From positions 313,162 to 377,161 of the forward strand of contig CAXAMN010003836.1 in the NCBI GenBank assembly GCA_963970005.1: DNA of 64,000 nucleotides, written 5' to 3'. Positions 13,519 through 27,300 of this stretch are shown here, piece after piece; within the stretch, counting starts at the first letter, position 1; every line of letters starts with the position of its first letter. The translations under genes and the position numbers were made by a program. This DNA comes from Durusdinium trenchii. Lineage: Eukaryota > Sar > Dinophyceae > Suessiales > Symbiodiniaceae. The notes under the pieces are model-generated. The model searched no databases. It had not been told where the DNA came from and saw only the letters and a list, made by a program, of their open reading frames with translations.

Positions 13519-15330
13519 CTGCAACAGAGCACCATGGTGAAGTGAGAAGGACCCGCAGCTGCTGTGCCCCCTTTCTGGCCGGCACAACAGCGCATAGTCG
13601 GTTCAGGTGTTGGAACTTTGCCGAAGACTCTACTTGAGATGGATTGATTGATTTGTTTGATTTGTTGCACACCCTGGCTCCCATTCTGTGCAGGACTTGG
13701 AGAAGCAGAAGAAGCTGCATGAATCTTGGAAAGCTTCCAAGTGAGCCTTGGCCTCGAACTCGTCGCTGTCGGACATGGCGCCCGAACTCCTATCGGGGCG
13801 TCAATGGAGTTCTTCCGCCGACGCACGCTCCGTGGAGTTCAGCGATTTCCGTCCGACGGGTGTACAGTGATGCGGAAAAGAGCCAAAAAGGTCCGAACCT
13901 GAGAGCCTGGGAGGGGAAACTGAGAGGCATTTGGACTCATTTCGTTTGTTTGAGGCCCTGGCTCAGGGTCCCCAGTTTGGTGTGGTGAATGGACACCTTA
14001 ACCTTTAAGAGGCTATAAATAGACACCCCTTAGGGCCCTGGTAGGAGCTTCTTTCAGTGTCTGTTTAACATCAGCAGATAAAGCTTATAAACTCATATAT
14101 ATATAATCTGAAATTTGCTGGCTAATTACTTCAAAGTCGGGATCCTCCCCTTTGCAACCACTCCAGAGGAGGTTTATCACAAGAAGCAAGCTTGCTTGTA
14201 CCATCCCTACCCTTCGGATCCCTTCGGTTCAAATAGACATGCTGCATCATCATTGCTGTCATGCTGATACTGATGCCTGTAAAGAACTTTGCTTGGCAGT
14301 TCCTCATCATCCAAGTTCGCAGGGCCTTCTTCAATGTGCAAGCATCGCGGAAAGCTGATGAACAGATATTGAGAATATCCTCACGCCAGTCCTTACACCA
14401 AAACCGACATCCATCGAGCGTCTTTTGCTGGTTCAGGGGCACCATGTGTCACCAGGTGGCTTCCCCATCAAAGAAAGACCGATCCAGTCGGAGGGCCCGG
14501 GGTTTCTTACTGGCCAGAGTTTTGTGAATGGGATCAATGCAAGAAGGACATGTGACATGGGTAAACCACTAAGGAGGCGCAATCGCCACTTCTGTTCAAT
14601 TTGTGCTTCACTTTTCTTTGCTCACAACAGGATACCACCTATTGAGTTGCCTCATAAACCAAGCTGAACAGTTCAGATTGCCCTGTGAGCTGCCAAGTTC
14701 CTCGATGTTTGGGCTGTGTGCTGAATAACAAAATCCAACAACTGTTTCAAATCGTGCGGTCCCAGAAAGCTGCGCTGCCGCGTCGGCCGTTTTTGCAGCT
14801 GCTCTGAGCAATTTGAACAAGGAGGTCTCTAGCAAGAGCAGAAGAACAGGTGAATAGACTGAGACTGGTATTTGGTATAGTATAAGTTTCGGGTCGCTAT
14901 AGATAGATTAGAGTTCAGATACATAGTTTCGCCCATGTTTGAGAAGTTCCGCCTCATTTGTTTACCCGGTAGACCTGCCTGGACCTGCCGATCGGGAGCA
15001 CAGCTGATTCGGTGCAGCGGTTCTTCACACGTGGAGACAGCACCGTGGAGAGGTTCGTTTGGTTCGCCGCGAGCCCTACACGTTCTAGAAGCAGCGAGCT
15101 TGCCCTGTAAGTGGACTTGGAGTGAGATGTTGAGTGCTGAGAATGGGAGTGCAAGTATAGGAGGGTGAAATAGAGACCCATGGATGAACTCCTTAGACTG
15201 ACTAGAGGATCTTAGAGGAAGTTTCTTGGACTCCGTGGAATTTGTTTGGAACCACTAGGTGTCGTTGTTTTCGTCATTTGCCCAGTTGCTCCAGTCACCA
15301 GCCAAAGCTTTACACGAATCCACGTGCAAC
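13519..15330. other. Flank between left element and EB1 start
   Basis: Apart from the minus-strand exon candidates at 14211-14354 and about 14755-14828 I see no gene. A TATAAATAG string at about 14015 and an AT tract at 14095-14107 are unremarkable. The divergent promoter region of EB1 and the minus-strand gene would lie here, with no recognisable motif. Confidence 0.4.
14211..14354 (-). CDS. Possible exon of a minus-strand gene
   Basis: Open on the - strand with GPANLDDEELPSKVLYRHQY and QHDSNDDAACLFEPKGSE, ending at a GT donor (GTAGGG). Acidic, with no membrane span and an unrecognised family. The acceptor is either CATCAG|C at 14355 or a later AAG|G. Another minus-strand stretch at about 14755-14828 (ETSLFKLLRAAAKTADAAAQ) may be an upstream exon. 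Confidence 0.35.
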
Positions 15331-15374
15331 ATGTCCTCCGTGGGCCGTATGGATGGAGCCTTCTTCGTGTCAAG
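15331..15374 (+). CDS. EB1: EB1 exon 1
   Basis: ATG at 15331 gives MSSVGRMDGAFFVS plus AG of an Arg codon, the classic EB1 N-terminus. Donor GC (GCAACG). Upstream AGs at about 15290-15303 could accept a trans-spliced leader, but I cannot choose one. Confidence 0.8.
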
Positions 15375-18300
15375 GCAACGGGTGGCACCGGGCACTGGTG
15401 AATTCGCTGGTCGATCTAACAGGTCAAGAGAGAGAGACCGAAATGCGGTCCTAACAACCCTCCGATCTGGCAGTGTCCTGGTATAAGTATCATGCCTAAA
15501 ATAATCATAGAAGTGGTGCCTGACTGAATCACCTGCTTGGTTCTCAGAAAATGGTCATCCTTTGGGCCATGACATGCACTTCCATTATTTTTTCCAGGGA
15601 GTGCAATTCTTTTGGGGGTTCGACCGACATGGCCATGGGAATGGAACCAACACATTTGCGACGTCCTGATCATGTTACAGTTGCAATTCCTCGATATATA
15701 GCAAAGTGATGCAAAGTGTGTAAGGTTGGATTGATACCTACACGGTGCCGACTACTGGCTGAAGGCGGCTGACCCAGGCAAAAAAAACAGACTGAACAAA
15801 AATAGTTATCAAAGGCACTTGTCACAAGACCACATCCCTTTCGGAGATGAAGCAACGTTGCACACTTGATGGGGTTCCGATGGCAGTAAGCCGTTCCATG
15901 GCAGAAGCCGTTACTCTTTCCCGATCCGATGGCCAGGAATTTTGATGCCGGGCCCCTGCACCAAAAATTCCAGTTCTCCAAGATGTTGGCACATATTGTA
16001 CCACTACATTGACCTGCCTGGTTTCTTTCTCCCCGAACTTTGAAGCCCTTTGGCCGCCTTTGGCCATGTGTCAAGGACGGAACTCTTGGCATGGTTGAAC
16101 AGCACTTTCCAGCAACCTGGCAACTGTGTGAGGGCAACCTTTGCTTGGCGTTGTCGGAGCATATGGCGTGAACTGTTCGGGAGGCAACTTGCTTGATCCC
16201 AAGAATTACTGTAGGTGTCTGTCCAAAAAGAAGAGTTTGCAGGTCATGTCGAAACAGGCTGTGTTCTGCACAAGCCTGATAGTCTGACCAACTTGGTCGT
16301 GGAACCGATCCTTTGAGGGGGACGTGCAGTCGAACGAATCGTTCACGAATCGAACGTGATCAGAAGGTGAAGGTGAACTCTATGAGCTTCGTAGGTAGGT
16401 CTTTGTCCTGCATGTAGACTGTATGTGGGAATGTGTATTATTGCTAGCAGTTGTTCCTGAAATTTTGCATCCGTGATGATCATAGATCGTAGACTCCGTA
16501 GACCCTATCTTCCATGTTTTTGGTGGGTGCAAATGCGAGATGATCCCCATGAGAAACACCGATGTGCGACACAACCAACCCTGGTGCGAATGCTCTTCCG
16601 TCACCCGAACACTCTGTGCCACGTCGCCCAGAAAACACCCTGGTCGGGTTCACTCTTTGTTTTTCTCAACAAACGGATGGGCGCTGAGGAACCGCATGGT
16701 TTTCACCAGGACAGGACTCCCCAAGGGGTCTCTATTTATAGCCCCCGAAAAGAGGTTCATGGGTGACTCATTTCCCACCGGGGTTCTGGCACTTATGCTC
16801 GTGAGTAGAGAAAATAGGATGGCCCCCGGTTTGGATCCCTTTTTTTGAGGAGAAGATGTTTCTCACCATGGGTGAGTCAGGAGTTGTCCTAAGTTGATTT
16901 CGTCTCAATTCCTTCAACACCCCCGGAACACTTGGACAGAGCCACCGAAACTTGGAAGCACGCGACGGCTCAGGTTGAGTGTTGAGAAGGCGCGTGGTTC
17001 GAAGTGCTGTTTTTTGGGTGGTCGTAGATTGGAAGATAGAGCGGGCAACCCCAATTTGGATGCCTCTTTGGATGATCGACATAGACTCTATGAGCTCCGC
17101 CAATGCTTTCCAGGATTCACGGCAAATGTTTAATGATTTCTTTGCAAACGACCAAAGTTCCATGAATAGATTCTGAATAGATAGAAGTTCTGAGGATTGA
17201 CCATGGTCGCAAGATGCTGCTGTTTGCTTTGTTCGCTTCTGTTCACCGATGTGGGGAGATTGGCTTCACCGGGTGGAGGTTGGTGGCCGAGCGGTCCAAT
17301 GATCCCCAGAGCCAGGGGCCAATTCAAGAGATGCAAGTGTTCATGGGATGTGGACATCCAGCTTTGCAGAGACCTGCCTCCCTTTCCAGCTTACCAAAAG
17401 CCCATCAAAAAGGCATGGTTGCCCGCCACTTTAGTTGAGAACTCAGGAGTTAAAGAACTTTTCTTTCCGCCGATCCAAACATCATAAAGGAATTATCAAA
17501 GATCAATCTACTCATGTCTTTGAACTCGAACTCTCCCTTTCTCCATGCTGTTGCAATCCATGTTCCGACCACAGCCTTCCGCCTCGCCTTCCGCTTGCTT
17601 TGCCCCGGCGCCTGGCGCCTGGCGCCTGGCCTCTCACGCTGCGGGTCACCACTCTCACTCGGTCAGTGACTTGGTCAGGTGGAGCAATGCGCCAACGGCG
17701 CCGTCTACTGTCAGATCATCGATGCGTGTCATCCTGGAGCCGCTCGGCCCGGCCGTGGCCAGCTGGCCACGCGGAAGCGACGCGCACGCGCGTCAGCGGC
17801 GCCTTCGTTTTGGGAGACGAGGTTTGGGTGAGTGAACTGTGAGGACAGGTTTCTTGTTGCGGGGCAATCGCAGAGAACCCTTGTTCACGTCACGATCTTT
17901 CCAGTAGTAGCTCATGGCTTCAAAAGGGGCACGGTCCCGCCACTGGTTTGAGGCGGCAGATGCGGATGCGACAGGCATGTCAAACACAACAAACACATGG
18001 TGTGCGGTGCACAACTCACATGGGTGAAAGAGAGGGTGACAAGAAATGAATTCAATCAGGCTCCATTCAAGTCTGTACTTGAGCTCACTGGTGTTCTGAA
18101 CCTGGTCTCCACTCATGTTGCTTGTTTGATTTTGATCGCACCCACAGCTGGAGTACATCCATCAAAGAACAAATGCATATACACCCTTGGTGTGCTGTGC
18201 AACAATTGCTCAACTTGAGCGCAGACAAACTGTCATGGAAGCCGGTTGCTTTGCAACCCGAAGCTTGGTCCTTGGTGTCCAGGTGTTTTTGCAGGTTCCT

Positions 18301-21300
18301 CCTTCAGCTTCTCATACCGGCAGTGCCAGATCTAAAGCTGGTGGAGGGCATCGTCGTTGCGAGCCCTCGCTGGAGCCCACTCATTTCGAGATTGATGTGA
18401 TGTGTGATATTATCCTCGCTCAAATTGAAGCTGAACTAGGGTCTCTTCACATTGTCCAGACCCGACCGTTTGAATGCCGATCTCGGCTGTGGACTTTTGT
18501 TTCTTCTTATTTTTATTATTCTTACAATCATGTCATTCCAATCCCAAGGAAGATGCCAAAGAGCATCGTGAAGAGGATCAGGGACATAACGTCAAGGTCA
18601 TAGCTCTCGTTTTGGACTATTAGTTTGAGTCCAGTATGTTGCTCACGCTGGGATTTCAAGAGCCTCATTGCTTTTCCAAAAAATGTAGCTGGCAACACAT
18701 TGAGGACGAGCTGGCACATGAACAGTTCGCTTCAAGTTCGCATACAGTTCGCATGTTCTTTTCTTCACATCAGGATCTTCACATCGTTCACATCTGTCCT
18801 TTGGGGGGCATTTTCGCCGCATCGCTCGTTCGTGGATGCGTTCTGTCGTGTGCCTGGTGGATGCGAAGTCGGGTTACGTCCCGTTGACTCTCGGGTGCTG
18901 CGATGTCTTTTGTTAAGGCCATTATTGCATATGGGAAGGCGTTTTGGCGAAAAAACGGCGTCCAAGTCCTTTTGGGGGCGAAGGTTGCTTGATCAGGCTG
19001 TTTTTGGTGATTTCAAGGGGTAGTTGGGTGAAAAGTTTGACACTGTTCTACCTAGGTTCACGAGCACCGGAGGCTTCGGGAACTGAATTCACTTGCGAAT
19101 GACATAGCTTAGCAAGAAAGGACACATCAGAAACAGGAGTGCACTAAATGCACACGAAACCTTGTTTACGTTGCGGTTTTCGTGTAACCACGTGAGTGAT
19201 CATGACCGTTTGCCGAGGCTGTGAACATGAGGAAGGTGAACTGGTCAGCGTGGAGACACAGAACAGCTTCAGGAGACACGCCACTTTCCATGTCCGTGGC
19301 ACGGGCTAGTTTACACAAATCCGAAGGCATCAGGTAAAGTGTGATTACCCAACAATTGAATGGATCTCTGAAAGTTGCTTCATCATGTTGCATCCAAAAC
19401 CAGCCTTGGTATTTGCTGGAACCTCGATGATACTGAGACCACGGTGCCCAGGACTCGTGCCACCGCGATCCACGTGCCGTCGATCATGTGCTCAAAGGTC
19501 TTAGCCAGACCGTCCATGGGACTGGAACAAACCAGCCCGATGTTGGCCGATATGCCAGTCCCATGGATGGTTTGCTTGATGTGTTCGGATTCACCTTCAT
19601 GGGTGTCCTGCAGCTCTGAAAACCCAGGTCCAGATCAGTGTTGTTCTCCTTGGAGGAAACAGAAGAGAGCAGCATGGTTGGAAAGACGACCTTTGAACCT
19701 GTACCACAGCAAGGAAGGTTGCAAGGTAGCTTCATTGAAACCCAAACACAACCTGTTTGTGACTGACATATGACTCCCCATCAGTTGGGGTGGTTGAAAA
19801 GGGACCCATCTATCCCCTACAACTCGAGATGTTCATTTCACCCGGTCAGACTGAACTTGTAGGACTTCGTAGAGTAATGAGTAAAACACACCCGGGAAGA
19901 GACCCACATGGAACCTGAAAACCACTGGGTTGTAGAGGGAAATCGTCTTCCAAAGGTCCACTTTCAGGTTCCATGTTAAGTTTCCTGCATGTAGAGCGAA
20001 ATATACCAGACATGATGGGCCGACAATCATTCATTGGGAGATGATGGGCCGACCGTGGGCTGTTTGGTGCGAAAAAAAAAGGGAGCTCAACTTCGCTCCA
20101 CCGTGAAGACCCACTAGGAAGATGCCAATTGGGAGGTGCTGGTAAGTCCGGGGGATGGAAGTTTTGGAGCCCCAAAGTGTTCTTCTTTTAGTTTCAGTAA
20201 GAACCTCATGTCACTGGGTCCGGTCAAAAAATTCTCGGTCAAGGACCAGGTTCTACTTGGTGGTCCTTGGACTGGCAGGGATATATTATATATATATACA
20301 TAGTTGCAATACTATAGAAATGTAGACTGTAGACTCTAGACAGTTGATGAATAAAGCCCGCCAATTTGGATTGTAGACCCCCTCCATTGATTCCTCAACA
20401 GTTTGACATGACAGCTTGGATCCACGGGAGGGATCTGGCAAACTGATTCTGCTCAGGCTCGAGATGAACATCAATGCATTCCGAATTACAAGGCCAGCCT
20501 GGTTTTGCTTCGGGCGATTGTTATTTTCACATATGTTCCCTATGCATTTGCATCAAGTTTTCTTTCACTGGTTCGGTCACCGCAATGAGAACGAATTGCG
20601 AACCTTACGGTAAGCTTCCGCCTCAAATCTTGCTACCATTGTGTGTGTGTGAGGTTCTTTGCTTTTGAAGGTTCATCTTGCGGAATGAGCACACACACAG
20701 CGTAAAACCACTCCAAAGTGAAAAGAAGACTGGCGCGAAAATACTCCCGAAAAAGGCGGAACGATCGGGAAAAAAGAAAACACGGCAATAAGTAGGGAAA
20801 AAACATGCAAGTTTCCTGCTAAAAGGCAGGAGTTCAAACACAATGTTGTTGAAGGGCTTGAGTCATACGTTGCAGCCCCTTGTGATTTCTTTTTTGAATA
20901 AAACATAATATCATTAGAACTTAGAACTGTCAAAATCGCCCTTGGTGAGATCTTGAGATGCGAAGCTATGTCCTTGCAGAATGACGGGCGATACGCAATA
21001 TCATGAAAGAGACAACCTAGCTGGTGGCGTTTAGGCAGCGGTGATGGCTTTTGGAAGGCTGCGTTGAAAATTCCTTGGCCGCGGATATTCCTACCTACAA
21101 CTATAACGCGGATTTGCCGTACATCCGCGAATCTTCCCGGGGAAGTTGGGCTGAGGCAAAAGTGCTTGCCCCTTGACTTCCAGATATGATATGTTTGATG
21201 TGTTTCAGTGTTTCCCGGTTTCTTCAGCAAATCCAAGCTGGTTCTTTTGCGAGTTCAAAGAGACGAACCCCCAAGACGTTCGAGGCGACCGTCGGCGACC

Positions 21301-24300
21301 GTGTGTCCTAGAGCGAACCCCTTTCGCATCCTCAAAGGTCCGATGTGACGTCAGGCTCCATTCGTTCCAACGATGTTTTTGATCCACTGGATGGTGGTTT
21401 GAGATTTTGTTACTTTCCGTCTTTACTTGTGATGATTCAACCCGCTGACCAAATCTGACCAATATTTTGAAAGTGGGTCGAAACCACCAACCAGATCCAT
21501 ATGACGCATTATATAATCCCAGAAAGCTCGGTTGCTATCAGAACCAAAAAAGTTGCTTAGTCCGTGCACCTTTTCCAGACGCTCCATTCATGGAAGTTTC
21601 ACCTACTACTACTCATTGACCGAAGACCCACTCCCAACTGGCGGGTACATATCTGGAGCTATATATTGACAGACAGCCGGGCCTTGGCTGCAGGTCCTGC
21701 AACAAGCCTTCAGTAAGGTGGGCATCGATCGCCACATCGAGGCCCAGCATCACACGTCACGTCCTGAAGAAACGCGAGGTCTTGGGCGACGGAGTTCATG
21801 CAGGCCTAAGCACAAGCTAGCTTGTCACGTGGGGATCACTTGCAAAACCTTTGTGGGGATTGGGGACACCCACTACAAACTACCAACAGGTGGAACAATG
21901 TTAACCTGTATAATATTCCAGCGAAACAGGCAATCCGACAGTTTTGGGAACCTGGTGCACTACTCGTAGTATGCCCGGTGAAGCTTGGGGAACCCCACAA
22001 CCAGGATCAAACAGGCGGGTTATAGCGCGAGGCCCAAATGCTTCGAATATGTCAATGTAACAAAACCACGCCTTCATGAAATCTACCCCAAAATAGTATA
22101 AAATAGTGCTTGCATGAGATCACTATCAATCAAACAACCAATATCAGTAAATCAATCAAATCCAATCCAATCTGCCTTTGTGGACCCCTGAAATCTGTCC
22201 TTTTGCCTTCAGGTGGACAAGTTGGTGCGAGGGAAGTACCAAGACAACTTGGATTCTTGGCACGATTGACACGCATGGGATCACGAGGATCGCGCAGATC
22301 GCACGCAGAGCTGGTTCGGTATTCCCAAGCGGTGGTCGAGGGAATACATATACTGTAGTCCCGAGCCATGCGCATGTGGTATCAGAGACAAGGGTACTTT
22401 CTGGCACCTGTGGGTTTGCAGCGTGGACTGTGCTTGATTCTCTTTCAAAGTTCCCCTCAATGCGGAGACTTGGCTCGGTAAGAGTGATGACAATCAGCTG
22501 CGAGCTCGATGCACAGCCGACAAGCGAGGGATTTGGACAGGTTTTGTGATACATCAGTTACTGTATATTTATGTTTGTATTATGTATATTATAATTATTA
22601 TATATTAGATTCTTATATGATTATATGGTAAATATTTTGTTAAGCTTCTCAGATGAACACCCGGTTTGTAAAATCCGCGGGGTTTTGATCTGTTTGGAGT
22701 ACTTTCAAGAAGTCCTCCTCCAAAAACCAAGTCCAGATCGGCCGGTTTTGGGGTGATGTTTCTTCGCTGGATGACTCGACTTTTTTTTCTCCACCATGTG
22801 AAACAGATGTCGAGCACCCAAAAGTTCTGCTCGCTTCCACCACCCCGAACGGTTCTTTATTTACAACCCGACGTTCCTGGGTTGGCGTGACTGGCGGGTG
22901 GAAGACTTGGAGGTTCCCGAACTGGATGACTTCCCCGAACTGCATGAGGAAGATGACTTTGATGACTTCTACTTACTGTATATAGTTTTTTTTCTTCGGT
23001 TCCTGGAGTCCATCAGTCCAATTCCACGCAGAAAACCGATGGCACTCAGGAAATGCTTCAATGGATCAAGACCTACTTTGAGCGGACGTGTCATGGTCCG
23101 GGTGGGACCTCCCAGTTGAGGGCGTCAACGGGGGGGACCCGGAGCGGGTCAATGGATGCGCTCAGATCGTCCAGCGAGGTCGAGTCCAGGATCTCGTTGT
23201 ACTGGACCTGGTATGACCAGACATATGGTTCACTAATGTAAAGGACCAGGTTTTACTGGGTCAGACTGGACTTGTAGGGCCAGGGGATTGTTCATACAGT
23301 GCTTGTTCGTTTTTCCTTGTTTTTTTTCCAAGTACTGTTCCATAGAGCTAAACAGACTAAACAGGAACATGATGGAAAATCCACTGGGATTCTTGGGGTT
23401 CCTCAGGTCACATGCCTTCAAACAGGTCCATGGAGGGCGATCCAGGTCTCAGGTGAATTGGCCCTGCTCGAGCTGGGCTTTCCCTGTTCAGGTGGCTTGT
23501 TTCCATCTATTTTGGACTGCTACCTCTTGCTGGTCCGGTGGGACCGAGTCAAAACGCTGCTTCCGAACCATCTCATGGGGCCCCTGTACGTGGGTCTGAG
23601 CTCCTTACCCTCAGACCCGGTGCCGCCCGGGCCGATGCCCGTCCAGGTGCGGACTACGTGGCGGCGGCCCGACGCTTCACCGAGAACCTGCCGGACTGGG
23701 CGAGGACCAGAAAGCGACGAAACAGACTGGACCGAGTGAAGTGAAGTGTGGGTGAGGGACGGTGCAGCGACCAATGCTGAGAACAGGTCGCTCAAGCCCA
23801 ACGCAGCTTTTCTGCGACTGCAGCAAGGCAATTTTGTGAAGTACTTGTAGTACTTTTGGATTCCTTCCCATCCCCTCTCGGACATGGTAAGTCTAAGACC
23901 TCTGAAAAACATTGAAAAACGTTTGGGGTAAGCGGCCGGGAGTTGGGGATGACAGTCGGTGTAAGACTTGCGAGGTTTGAGTGTATATTTATTCAATCCA
24001 ACCTAATAGCGATGGCCTCCAATTCTAATAGATACATTGCAGTATCATTGCACACGTAAAACCCCGATGTCACATGATTGCTCAGATCATACAATGCCAT
24101 ACAATACCCAGACACTCCATGCATTGGAATACTTGCCTACATTCCAGTACATTCCTACATTGGGGTGGTTGACCCAGGGTCACTTTGGTATGTATTCCAG
24201 TCCCAAGGAGTGTTTGGGTTATGTTATATACGTGGGTCCAGCACCACCTGGGTTCACGCCCGGTGAGTCAAACAACAGGTGAAATGAATGCAGTTTGAGT

Positions 24301-27300
24301 GTCATTTGGAACCACCCCTTGTTGTCAAGCCCAGTCCACCATCAACCCCAAAACAGACACAGAACATGCATTCCAAAGTTGTGCAAATCATTATTACATG
24401 TTGTTACACTGAGAAATCCCTTTTTTGCGACGCAGCCAAGTTACAGCTTCACCTCTCCAAGAGAACCCAAGAAAAACACCTAGCATCCTATCATCCTACG
24501 ATTGAAGCCTTCAACGATATCACACAGTTAATCATATCATATATATACATATATTCTCATATATATGAACAAGGCATCCATGTTTGGTGCAGTATCTCCA
24601 TATGTGCTGTCTACTCTACAAACCCAACCCCTTTGCCCCAGCTGGACCAGGCCCGGCGCGCCGGGCGCGCCGCAACGCCGAGCCTCCACCGACTCAAAGC
24701 CTCGACTCGCGAGCGGCCCAGAGGAGGGGAAGGATGGGAGATGGGAGACCAGCCAAGCAGAAGGGTAAGATAGGGTAAGTTGATGGCCGGTCTCGGAGCC
24801 TTGCCAGCACATAAATATGGCTGAGGAGCACAAGGATGTCACAATTGCTGCTAGAGAGTAAGTAGACTGTTGACTTCAACCTCCTGTCTCCAGATGCATT
24901 GTAGATCTCCGGGCCTGAGAGGTCTACACTTCACGAAACTCGTCCATTTGGTCGGTGGTTTGACATAAATAGAGTTTAATATGTTCGAATACACATGACA
25001 AAAAGAAACTGAGTGTCTTTTTGACCATGCACCAGTGGGTGAAGTTTGGGTTCTAAGCATCTCTATTCTTGAGACCCGGGCTGATTTTCTTGCAGCCTCA
25101 ATTAACAGAAACAGCATACAGCACCCGCGCAGGCGAGCATTTTGTATTCATGCGAACTGTCTATTGCATGTGTTGATCGAAGGTGCCACCTGCCTTGCAT
25201 ACGTTGCCAAACCCACCCCTATGATCCGTATGCATGTGGACGGAGAATCTTGATGAATGACCCTTCATTATGAAGAGGCTTTTTTTGCAATCCAAACGAG
25301 GGTTTTATTCATCAATCTTCTACACTAGTTCTTTATTTCGCATTAGTTCTCTGCAATTGTAGCTTTTTGGACCAGGATCAGGATAGGGAGACCCCATCCC
25401 ATTAAAAGATGGAGGTCAAGCGATCCATGTCCATGTTTGTTTGGCTCATGTTGTTGCGAAGCGCAGAGGGCTTCACTTAGTGTCATGCTCGAACGCTATT
25501 TGCAGACACCAGTTCCGTTAGAAACAAAACACGACAAGCATTTGGCAGTGAACTGTCGCGCTAGGTTCGACATTGCCACCACAGTCCTGAAGTGCTCCAC
25601 TATATATGTTGCATGTCAAGTTACAGTAAAACTTGTTGAGTCAGCTAATGCTTGAGTTGGTACAACTTAACTTTATATAAACATCAATAGAAGACCCATC
25701 AAATAAATACATTTACTGTTTACTGCTGTAGCACCATCTTCTTACAATTTCCATTATACAACACTCTATCGAAACATCATGTTTCGAAGTAGTAATAGGT
25801 GGAGGTTCTGATGTTAAATTTGAAACAATTACACTGCTGTAGGAGGTTGTGTTTTCAAAGTTTCTAGAATAACCAAAATCGTGACTTAACCATAGATTTG
25901 TATACAATATTTATTGTGATTGTAGATTGTCTCTGTTAAAACTGCCTGGATTCAGATACCGTGAAGCCGTAAAATCAGTTTCATATGTTATTAATTTTCT
26001 AAAATGTGGTTGTTACATGTATCCTTCTAAAAATACATAATTATATATATATATATATAGTCAGATGTATTATTTCTTGCGACACCTATTGAAATATCGT
26101 GAACCCAATATTGATCTAAATGAACAATTCTAAATGGTGTATTTGTTAAAGTTCAATTAACATAGCAATATACATTATATCTTGATTTTACTACAACTGC
26201 TACGTGAGCCCATTGATAAACTAACAGTTGATATACTGTGAAACTAAGTAACAGTAACATCTTGATTGAGCTGTCATACAACCTCCTCAACGGTAACGGG
26301 CCACTGTCAGGTCTTTGCCGGCGGCCCCACTGGCTGAGTTTCGACCGCCGATCGAATTGAGGCCTCCACGGGCGTGCTGAAGAACCGGGTGTGGCAGCCT
26401 GGGAAGCGGCCAGACTTGCTGGCTCATGGCACATGCATGCTTAAGGAATCTTGAGGTTATGAACTTGGTTAGTACTGCATTAACTATACTAGCTACATCT
26501 AGCTACGATACATCATACTATACTGCAGGTAGTTGTGGACCTGCAGACATGTGGTTAAAGTGTGTTTGTGGTTGTGACAACCGTCCGCCGGCTTCCTCAG
26601 TGAGCTCCTCCCAGGACGGCTATGGCTCCAGACAACTCCAAAGCGGCAACCTGGCCTTGCTGCAGGAGACCCAATGGCCAAGCCAAACCGCCAATGGTCA
26701 AGCTCTCCTGGAAGCAGATGCCAGAGGAAGGAAAACAATCTTCCCAAAATGGCACCAACATCGTCCTGATGTCTTCAATGTTTGCCAGACGACCTTGACT
26801 TACCACGGGGTTTTCTATGGAGCTCCAAGATCGTGTAGGGTAGTCCATTGGTAACCTTGCCACCCCCGATGTTTTTTGGTTGTTTGCTTGCCCGTTCTTC
26901 CTTCGGCCTTGGAAGGGTGCCTTTGTTTGATTTAACAGAACCGTCCCTGTGCTCATTGGTTTGACATCTAAGAAAGAGAAGCAGGTGGAAAAGAGATGAA
27001 CAGGCTAGGTTTTGATGCTTCAAGTTTGAAGGAACTTCAGAGAACTTCCACGTTTGGAAAGTTATGTGTACTCATTCACCATAAGGTTTTGAATGATGGT
27101 GGCAATCTACTGTATCCTCAGTAGCTCATAGTCAGCCATTCATTTCATCATATTCATTCATGTATGAGCTTCTTCAAACATCAAATGGTTATTTCCCACA
27201 ACTCTGACTTTGTATACGCTGTGCCACGACTTTGCCAGTACACCTAGGAGAAAAACCTTGGTGATACCCCGATCAGAAAGCTCGCTCGCGCCATGGCGTC

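Larger units (their letters stand above)
17739..20456 (+). other. EB1 introns 4 and 5 (apart from exon 5)
   Basis: A 30-nt exon lies at 19218-19247. A - strand stretch at 18528-18719 includes a hydrophobic run (SLILFTMLFGIFLGIGM), but no splice context supports a gene. A foldback lies at 19507-19573 and dispersed repeat fragments near 19842 and 20240. Confidence 0.4.

Noticed and set aside
15376..15421. Apparent continuation of EB1 exon 1 (ALVNSLVDLT in another frame)
   Set aside because: It needs a frameshift; the real continuation ELLAWLNSTF is in phase at 16076-16111 after a GC donor.
18549..18605. DAKEHREED stretch resembling the EB1 W-x-AK-x-E segment
   Set aside because: Length and phase do not fit once exons 5 and 6 are placed.
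20530..20608. Candidate EB1 middle exon (HWFGHRNENEL)
   Set aside because: Breaks the frame; the in-phase exons at 19218-19247 and 20457-20492 fill this part of the domain.
20673..21236. 187-residue minus-strand open frame
   Set aside because: No recognisable family, lies within EB1 introns, and composition does not look like coding sequence.
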